Positions 58,144 to 64,000 of a stretch of DNA of 64,000 bases are shown piece after piece. A program made the position numbers and the translations under genes. Where the stretch lies: positions 62,001 through 126,000 of the forward strand of contig NZ_VLKP01000003.1 in the NCBI RefSeq assembly GCF_007830115.1, given 5' to 3'. Source of the stretch: Aerolutibacter ruishenii (lineage in GTDB: Bacteria; Pseudomonadota; Gammaproteobacteria; Xanthomonadales; Xanthomonadaceae). Under the pieces are notes generated by a model. That model saw only the letters and a program-made list of their open reading frames with translations, did no database searches and had not been told where the DNA came from. Numbering within the stretch: position 1 is the stretch's first letter; each line of letters begins with the position of its first letter.

Positions 58144-59205
58144 ATGCTTGAGACCATGATTGACCCGATCCGTACGTTCTTCGAATCGTTCGGTGCCGTC
58201 GGCATCGCGGCGTGGATCGTGCTGAAGATCCTGCTGATCGCCATGCCGGTGATCATCGCGGTGGCGTTCTACGTCGTGTGGGAACGCAAGCTGATTGGCT
58301 GGATGCATGTCCGCCACGGACCAATGTACGTGGGCATGGGCGTCTTCCAGGCCTTCGCCGACGTCTTCAAGCTGCTGTTCAAGGAAGTCATCCGACCGAC
58401 CAACGCCTCGCCGTTCCTGTACGTGCTCGCGCCGATGCTGGCCATGGTGCCGGCATTGGCAGCGTGGGCGGTGATCCCGTTCGACGCGAAGCTGGTCCTG
58501 TCCAACGCCAACGCCGGCCTGCTGTACCTGTTGGCGATGACCTCGATGGGCGTGTACGGCGTGATCCTCGCGGGTTGGGCTTCCAACTCCAAGTACGCGT
58601 TCCTTGGTGCGATGCGCGCCTCGGCGCAGATGATCTCCTACGAAATCGCCATGGGCTTCGCGCTGGTCGGCGTGATGGTGGCTGCAGGCAGCCTGAACCT
58701 GTCCGAAATCGTGATGGCGCAGTCCGGCAATGCCGGCTTCCTGGAATGGTTCTGGCTGCCGCTGCTGCCGCTGTTCGTCATCTACTTCGTCTCCGGCGTG
58801 GCCGAAACCAACCGCGCGCCGTTCGACGTGGTGGAAGGCGAGTCGGAGATCGTGGCCGGCCACATGGTCGAGTATTCGGGTTCGCAGTTCGCGCTGTTCT
58901 TCCTGGCCGAATACGCGAACATGATCCTGATCAGCTTCCTGACGGCGATCTTCTTCCTCGGCGGCTGGCTGAGCCCGTTCCAGGGTTGGGGCATTCCCTT
59001 CCTGTCGGTGGACGGCTGGTGGTGGCTGCTTGCGAAGGTGTTCTTCTTCGCCAGCTGCTTCATCTGGTTTCGCGCGTCGTTCCCGCGCTACCGCTATGAC
59101 CAGATCATGCGGCTGGGCTGGAAGGTTTTCATCCCGATCACCATCGCCTGGATCGTGGTGGTGGCGCTGATGGCGTACTACGGCGTCTTCGAGCCGGGGC
59201 AGTGA
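58144..59205 (+). CDS. nuoH: NADH-quinone oxidoreductase subunit H
   Basis: A 353-residue membrane subunit with about eight helices that forms the quinone entry channel next to Nuo[37 protein letters not shown] and [20 protein letters not shown] are conserved. ATG 58144 is 3 bp after nuoG. Confidence 0.96.
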   Translation: MLETMIDPIRTFFESFGAVGIAAWIVLKILLIAMPVIIAVAFYVVWERKLIGWMHVRHGPMYVGMGVFQAFADVFKLLFKEVIRPTNASPFLYVLAPMLAMVPALAAWAVIPFDAKLVLSNANAGLLYLLAMTSMGVYGVILAGWASNSKYAFLGAMRASAQMISYEIAMGFALVGVMVAAGSLNLSEIVMAQSGNAGFLEWFWLPLLPLFVIYFVSGVAETNRAPFDVVEGESEIVAGHMVEYSGSQFALFFLAEYANMILISFLTAIFFLGGWLSPFQGWGIPFLSVDGWWWLLAKVFFFASCFIWFRASFPRYRYDQIMRLGWKVFIPITIAWIVVVALMAYYGVFEPGQ

Positions 59206-59218
59206 GGCAGACACAGGC

Positions 59219-59707
59219 ATGAATCGCATCGTTTCCTACTTCAAGAGCCTGCTGCTGATCGAGCTGGGCCAGGGTCTTGGGCTGACACTCAAGTACCTGT
59301 TCAAGCCGAAGTACACGCTCATGTACCCGATGGAGAAGGTGCCGCAGTCGCCGCGCTTCCGCGGCGTGCATGCGCTGCGCCGCTACCCCAACGGGGAAGA
59401 GCGTTGCATTGCGTGCAAGCTGTGCGAGGCCGTCTGCCCCGCGCTGGCTATCACCATCGACTCGGAGAAGCGCGAGGACGGCACCCGCCGCACCACGCGT
59501 TACGAGATCGACCTGTTCAAATGCATCTTCTGCGGCTTCTGCGAGGAGTCGTGCCCGGTGGATTCGATCGTCGAGACCCACGTGCACGAGTACCACTTCG
59601 AGCAGCGTGGCCAGAACATCCTGACCAAGCCGAAGTTGCTGGCCATCGGTGACCGCCTCGAAGCGGAAATCGCCGAGCGTCGCGCTTCCGACGCGCCGTT
59701 CCGCTGA
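59219..59707 (+). CDS. nuoI: NADH-quinone oxidoreductase subunit I
   Basis: A 162-residue ferredoxin-like subunit with clusters N6a and N6b. Ligands are Cys63, 66, 69 and 73 ([12 protein letters not shown]) and Cys102, 105, 108 and 112 ([12 protein letters not shown]), the last of each set serving the other cluster. It bridges NuoG and NuoB. Confidence 0.97.
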   Translation: MNRIVSYFKSLLLIELGQGLGLTLKYLFKPKYTLMYPMEKVPQSPRFRGVHALRRYPNGEERCIACKLCEAVCPALAITIDSEKREDGTRRTTRYEIDLFKCIFCGFCEESCPVDSIVETHVHEYHFEQRGQNILTKPKLLAIGDRLEAEIAERRASDAPFR

Positions 59708-59716
59708 GGGCCCGCC

Positions 59717-60367
59717 ATGGATTTCACAACGATTGCCTTCTTCGTGTTCGCCGTCATGGCCGTGGCGTCGGCCGTGGCCGTGATCAGCGTCAAGAACACG
59801 GTGCACGCGGCGCTGTCGCTGGTGCTGACCTTCTTCTCCGTGGCTTGTGTGTGGCTGATTGCCGGTGCCGAGTTCCTCGGCGTCGCGCTGGTGCTGGTGT
59901 ACGTCGGCGCGGTGATGGTGCTGTTCCTGTTCGTGGTGATGATGCTCGATATCGACGCCATCCCACTGCGCGAGGGTTACGTCCGCTACCTGCCGGTTGG
60001 CCTGCTGGTGGCCGCGGCGATGCTGGTCGAGATCCTGATCCTGATCGGGGTGAAGGCGCAGATGGCGATTCCGCTGGGGCCCGATGCGGCGGAACTGGCC
60101 GGGGTGCCCAACACGGTCTGGCTGGCCCGCGCGCTGTTCACCCGCTTCCTGCTGCCGTTCGAAGTGGCTGCGGTGATCCTGACCGTGGCGGTGATCGCCG
60201 CGGTGATGCTGACCCTGCGCCGCCGTCCGGGCGCCAAGCACCAGAACCCGGGCGAGCAGGCCCGCGTGCGTCCGGGCGACCGCCTGCGCATGGTGAAGAT
60301 GGAGGCGTCCAAGCCGGCCGTGATTGAGGCCAGTGAACCCGCCGCCGCCGAGGAGGTGAAGTCGTGA
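59717..60367 (+). CDS. nuoJ: NADH-quinone oxidoreductase subunit J
   Basis: A 216-residue membrane subunit with five helices; the third contains [19 protein letters not shown] with the residues of the pi-bulge switch. The C-terminal ~45 residues after LRRRPGAKH are charged and variable. Its stop overlaps nuoK (GTGA). Confidence 0.95.
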   Translation: MDFTTIAFFVFAVMAVASAVAVISVKNTVHAALSLVLTFFSVACVWLIAGAEFLGVALVLVYVGAVMVLFLFVVMMLDIDAIPLREGYVRYLPVGLLVAAAMLVEILILIGVKAQMAIPLGPDAAELAGVPNTVWLARALFTRFLLPFEVAAVILTVAVIAAVMLTLRRRPGAKHQNPGEQARVRPGDRLRMVKMEASKPAVIEASEPAAAEEVKS

Positions 60368-60687
60368 ACCTGCTAGCCACCGGGCTGACCCCGGGTCACT
60401 TCCTGACGCTGGGCGCGGTGCTGTTCTGCATCAGCGTCGCCGGCATCTTCCTCAATCGCAAGAACGTGATCGTGCTGCTGATGTGCCTGGAGCTGTTGCT
60501 CCTGGCGGTGAACATCAACTTCGTGACGTTCGCGCGCCAGCTCGGCGACGAGGCCGGGCAGGTGTTCGTGTTCTTCATCCTGACCGTGGCCGCCGCCGAG
60601 GCCGCCATCGGCCTGGCGATCGTGGTCACGCTGTTCCGTAACCGGCGCACGATCAACGTCGCCGAAATCGACTCGTTGAAGGGCTGA
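60364..60687 (+). CDS. nuoK: NADH-quinone oxidoreductase subunit K
   Basis: A 107-residue membrane subunit with three helices (MrpC-like). It holds the channel glutamates in [16 protein letters not shown] and [17 protein letters not shown] 60364 overlaps nuoJ; nuoL follows 4 bp after the stop. Confidence 0.96.
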   Translation: MNLLATGLTPGHFLTLGAVLFCISVAGIFLNRKNVIVLLMCLELLLLAVNINFVTFARQLGDEAGQVFVFFILTVAAAEAAIGLAIVVTLFRNRRTINVAEIDSLKG

Positions 60688-60691
60688 TCCG

Positions 60692-62842
60692 ATGCCGGGC
60701 ATGGAGTTCGCAATTTCCAAGTCGGTGCTGCTGGCGATCGTGCTGGCACCGCTGCTGGGCTCGATCATCGCTGGCCTGTTCGGGCGGCAGGTGGGCCGTG
60801 CCGGCGCGCACAGCATCACCATCCTCGGCGTGGCGACCAGCTGCGCGTTGTCAGGCTACGTGCTGTGGCAGCTGGTGGGGCAGGGCGCGGCGCCATTCAA
60901 CGAGAACCTCTACACCTGGTTCCAGGTGGGCGGGTTCGAGGCGCACATCGGCTTCATGGTCGACAAGCTCACCGCCATGATGATGGTGGTGGTCACCTTC
61001 GTGTCGCTGCTGGTGCACATCTACACCATCGGCTACATGCACGAGGATCCGGGCTACCAGCGCTTCTTCAGCTACATCTCGCTGTTCACCTTCTCGATGC
61101 TCATGCTGGTCATGAGCAACAACTTCCTGCAGCTGTTCTTCGGCTGGGAAGCGGTGGGCCTGGTGTCGTACCTGCTGATCGGTTTCTGGTTCAAGAAGCC
61201 GACCGCGGTGTTCGCCAACCTGAAGGCGTTCCTGGTCAACCGCGTCGGCGACTTCGGCTTCCTGCTGGGCATCGCCGGCGTGGTGCTGATGTTCGGCTCG
61301 CTGGACTACGGCACCGTGTTCGCCAACGCTCCGACCATTGAAGGCGCGACCATCGCGATCTTCGACGGCCACGAGTGGTCGGTTGCGACCCTGATCTGCA
61401 TCTGCCTGTTCATCGGTGCGATGGGCAAGTCGGCCCAGGTGCCGCTGCACGTGTGGCTGCCGGACTCGATGGAAGGCCCGACCCCGATCTCGGCGCTGAT
61501 CCATGCCGCGACGATGGTCACCGCGGGCATCTTCATGGTGGCGCGCATGTCGCCGCTGTTCGAGATGTCCGATACCGCATTGCAGTTCATCCTGTTCATT
61601 GGCGCCACCACGGCGTTCTGGACCGGCCTGATCGGCATCGTGCAGAACGACATCAAGCGCGTGATCGCGTACTCGACCCTGTCGCAGCTGGGCTACATGA
61701 CCGTGGCGCTGGGCGCCTCGGCCTACAGCGCCGGCGTGTTCCACCTGATGACCCATGCCTTCTTCAAGGCGCTGCTGTTCCTCGGCGCGGGCTCGGTGAT
61801 CATCGGCATGCACCACGAGCAGGACATGCGCCGCATGGGTGGCCTGCGCAAGTACATGCCGATCACCTACATCACCATGGTCATCGGTACCCTGGCGCTG
61901 GTCGGCACGCCGTTCTTCAGCGGCTTCTACTCGAAGGACACCATCATCGAGGCCGCCAAGCACGTGTCCGAGCACCGTGGCTGGGTGGGGCACTACGCCT
62001 ACTGGGCGGTGCTGCTGGGTGCGTTCGTGACTTCTTTCTACAGCTTCCGCCTGCTGTACCTGACGTTCCACGGCAAGGAACGCTTCCATGCCGCGCCGCC
62101 GGCGGATTACGTGGCGCCGGAAGCGGACAGCGACGCGCATGCGGCCGCGTTCTCGCACGAGCACGACGCCAATGGCAACGGCAATGGCCATGACGCACAC
62201 GGCCACGACGACCACGGTCATGGCCATGGCCACACGCCACACGAGTCGCCGTGGGTGGTGACCCTGCCGCTGGTCCTGCTGGCGATCCCGTCGGTCATCA
62301 TTGGCTTCTTCACCGTTGGCCCGATGCTGTTCGGCACCGACTGGAGCGGCCACCACGAGCAGTTGCCGTTCTTCCTGGGGGCCATCGACCTGTCGCCGGC
62401 CCGCGACACGGTGCTCGCGCTCAAGCACGAGCTGTGGCACGGCCCGGTGGCGTTCGCACTGCACGGCTTCAAGGCCCCGGCGTTCCTGCTGGCCCTCGCA
62501 GGCTTCGCGCTGGCGACCCTCATGTACCTGCTCAAGCCGGAACTGCCGGGCAAGGTGGCGCGTGCGATGAGGTGGCCGATCAGCATCCTGGAGAACAAGT
62601 ACGGCATGGACGCGCTGTGGATCAACGGCTTCGCCGGTGGCAGCGTGGCGCTGGGCAAGCTGGCCCGACTCTTCGACATGCGCGTCATCGATGGCGCCGT
62701 GGTCAACGGCAGCGCCAGCCTGGTCGACTTCACCGCCCGCCTGGTCCGTCGTGCCCAGTCCGGTTACCTCTACCACTACGCCTTCGCGATGATTGTCGGC
62801 CTGATCGTAATGCTGGCCATCCTCATCCGCATCTGGCACTGA
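60692..62842 (+). CDS. nuoL: NADH-quinone oxidoreductase subunit L
   Basis: A 716-residue antiporter-like proton-pumping subunit with about 16 helices and the long lateral helix at the C-terminus. Conserved segments are LQLFFGWEAVGLVSYLLIGFW (channel Glu), AMGKSAQVPLHVWLPDSMEGP and MTHAFFKALLFLGAGSV. Between helices, residues about 487-520 form a hydrophilic, His-rich loop (ten His among ~32 residues, e.g. HGHDDHGHGHGH), a lineage-type insertion. nuoM follows 16 bp downstream. Confidence 0.96.
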   Translation: MPGMEFAISKSVLLAIVLAPLLGSIIAGLFGRQVGRAGAHSITILGVATSCALSGYVLWQLVGQGAAPFNENLYTWFQVGGFEAHIGFMVDKLTAMMMVVVTFVSLLVHIYTIGYMHEDPGYQRFFSYISLFTFSMLMLVMSNNFLQLFFGWEAVGLVSYLLIGFWFKKPTAVFANLKAFLVNRVGDFGFLLGIAGVVLMFGSLDYGTVFANAPTIEGATIAIFDGHEWSVATLICICLFIGAMGKSAQVPLHVWLPDSMEGPTPISALIHAATMVTAGIFMVARMSPLFEMSDTALQFILFIGATTAFWTGLIGIVQNDIKRVIAYSTLSQLGYMTVALGASAYSAGVFHLMTHAFFKALLFLGAGSVIIGMHHEQDMRRMGGLRKYMPITYITMVIGTLALVGTPFFSGFYSKDTIIEAAKHVSEHRGWVGHYAYWAVLLGAFVTSFYSFRLLYLTFHGKERFHAAPPADYVAPEADSDAHAAAFSHEHDANGNGNGHDAHGHDDHGHGHGHTPHESPWVVTLPLVLLAIPSVIIGFFTVGPMLFGTDWSGHHEQLPFFLGAIDLSPARDTVLALKHELWHGPVAFALHGFKAPAFLLALAGFALATLMYLLKPELPGKVARAMRWPISILENKYGMDALWINGFAGGSVALGKLARLFDMRVIDGAVVNGSASLVDFTARLVRRAQSGYLYHYAFAMIVGLIVMLAILIRIWH

Positions 62843-62858
62843 CGACAAGGACCGAGAC

Positions 62859-64000
62859 GTGAGCCCCGAGCCCTTGCAGAGCACCTTCCCCTTGCTGAGC
62901 CTCCTGATCTGGCTGCCGATCATCGGCGGCGCCGCCACCCTGTTCTTCGGCAACGAGCGCGCCAATGCCGCGCGGTGGTTCGCCACGGCAGTCGCGGCGG
63001 CGACCGTGCTGTTGAGCATCCCGCTGTTCACCGGCCTGGACCTGACCGGTCCGGTGATGCAGTTCGTCGAGTGTCATTCGTGGATCCCGGCGTACAACAT
63101 CCAGTATGCGCTGGGTGCCGACGGCATCTCGGTGGCGCTGATCGGGCTGACCACGCTGACCACGCTGCTGGTGCTGATCAGTGCGTGGACCTCGATCGAC
63201 AAGCGCGTCAGCCAGTACTACGCGGCGTTCCTGATCCTGGAAGGCCTGATGGTCGGCGTGTTCTCGGCGCTGGACGCAATGCTGTTCTATGTCTTCTTCG
63301 AAGGCATGCTGATCCCGATGTTCATCATCATCGGCGTGTGGGGCGGCCCGCGCCGCGTGTATGCGTCGGTGAAGTTCTTCCTGTACACCTTCCTTGGTTC
63401 GGTCTTCATGCTGATCGGGCTGGTGTACCTGTACCTGAAGGGCGGCAGCTGGCAGATGGCCGACATGGTCAACCTGCCGCTCAACGCGACCGAGCAGATG
63501 TGGCTGTTCTTCGGATTCCTGATCGCCTTCGCGGTGAAGGTGCCGATGTTCCCGGTGCACACGTGGTTGCCGGACGCGCACGTGGAGGCGCCGACCGCCG
63601 GTTCGGTGATCCTGGCCGCGATCATGCTCAAGATCGGTGGCTACGGTTTCATCCGGTTCACCTTGCCGATCCTTCCCGATGCCGGTCATGAATGGGCCTG
63701 GCTGGTGATCGCACTGAGCCTGATCGCGGTGATCTACGTCGGCCTGGTCGCCCTGGTGCAGGACGACATGAAGAAGCTGATCGCCTATTCGTCGGTCTCG
63801 CACATGGGTTTCGTGACCTTGGGCATCTTCATCGCCTTCGGCCTGGTGCGCGACTTCGGCAATACCGATGCTGCACGCCTCGGTATGCAGGGCGCGATGG
63901 TGCAGATGATCAGCCACGGCTTCATCTCCGGCGCGATGTTCACCAGCGTGGGCGTGCTGTATGACCGCATGCACAGCCGCATGATCAAGGACTACGGCGG
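62859..64000 (+). CDS. nuoM: NADH-quinone oxidoreductase subunit M, N-terminal part (cut by window edge)
   Basis: The first 380 codons of NuoM, an antiporter-like proton pump of complex I. GTG 62859 starts SPEPLQSTFPLLSLLIWLP. The channel motif FYVFFEGMLIPMFIIIGVWGG, VKVPMFPVHTWLPDAHVEAP and KKLIAYSSVSHMGFV are present. The gene continues past the window and nuoN is expected next. The frame is open to the last base with no defects. Confidence 0.95.
   Translation, partial: MSPEPLQSTFPLLSLLIWLPIIGGAATLFFGNERANAARWFATAVAAATVLLSIPLFTGLDLTGPVMQFVECHSWIPAYNIQYALGADGISVALIGLTTLTTLLVLISAWTSIDKRVSQYYAAFLILEGLMVGVFSALDAMLFYVFFEGMLIPMFIIIGVWGGPRRVYASVKFFLYTFLGSVFMLIGLVYLYLKGGSWQMADMVNLPLNATEQMWLFFGFLIAFAVKVPMFPVHTWLPDAHVEAPTAGSVILAAIMLKIGGYGFIRFTLPILPDAGHEWAWLVIALSLIAVIYVGLVALVQDDMKKLIAYSSVSHMGFVTLGIFIAFGLVRDFGNTDAARLGMQGAMVQMISHGFISGAMFTSVGVLYDRMHSRMIKDYG

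Noticed and set aside
55717-59229. A 1170-codon minus-strand open frame opposite nuoF, nuoG and nuoH
   Set aside because: It is rich in His, Arg, Gly and Val as expected for antisense of high-GC genes, and all three nuo genes fit their families over full length.

Overview
The window looks like the chromosome of a high-GC gammaproteobacterium of the family Lysobacteraceae (Xanthomonadaceae), of Lysobacter/Luteimonas/Xanthomonas type. The evidence is gene order and protein similarity recalled from these families: gcvR-bcp divergent from dapA, pcnB-folK-panBCD-pgi, fimV-truA-trpF-trpB-trpA-accD, and tpiA-secG-tRNA-Leu-nuoA..N. The genus cannot be decided from the sequence alone. I see no insertion sequence, prophage, CRISPR array, rRNA or obvious genomic island. 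Coding density is very high, starts are often GTG or TTG, and many neighbours overlap by 4 bp (GTGA or ATGA).

Layout. 1-6000: end-truncated thiD, a DUF1275 membrane protein, PIN-PhoH ATPase, peroxiredoxin bcp and gcvR on the minus strand; dapA and a BamC-like lipoprotein on the plus strand; ferredoxin fdxA and tRNA-Glu(CTC) on the minus strand. 6000-11800: pcnB-folK-panB-panC-panD-pgi (RNA polyadenylation, folate, pantothenate, glycolysis). 11800-20600: queG divergent from nnr-tsaE-amiC-mutL, a DUF1684 lipoprotein and a TraB/GumN-like protein. 20600-28100: an RnfB-like ferredoxin, metG, a DUF2147 protein, apbC, a secreted subtilisin-like protease, dcd and a small unrecognised lipoprotein. 28200-36750: HIT protein, dienelactone hydrolase, rimO, greB, NlpE-like lipoprotein, HerA-like ATPase, MltD-like transglycosylase, psd and a Sco protein. 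36800-50700: prmB, aroC, asd, fimV, truA, trpFBA, accD, glmM, an orphan 2-oxoglutarate/Fe(II) oxygenase, tpiA, secG. 50800-64000: tRNA-Leu(GAG) and respiratory complex I, nuoA through the first 380 codons of nuoM.

Most genes are core metabolism: amino acids (lysine, tryptophan, shikimate), coenzymes (thiamine, folate, pantothenate), envelope building (phosphatidylethanolamine, peptidoglycan precursor and hydrolases, fatty-acid initiation, secretion) and aerobic energy generation. The accessory-looking parts are the secreted protease, the small lipoprotein, the orphan oxygenase and the DUF1684/TraB pair.

I do not see a convincing new multi-gene system. The most unusual signals are at the DNA/RNA level: a perfect 29-bp inverted repeat between dcd and the small lipoprotein; TATA-centred -10 elements readable on both strands in four divergent intergenic regions, one of them (queG/nnr) with start codons sharing one CATG; a hairpin containing both stop codons of the convergent mltD-like gene and psd; an intrinsic terminator 35 bp before the protease start; a palindrome abutting the mutL start; and a GCCGG/GCCGC pentamer array between rimO and greB.
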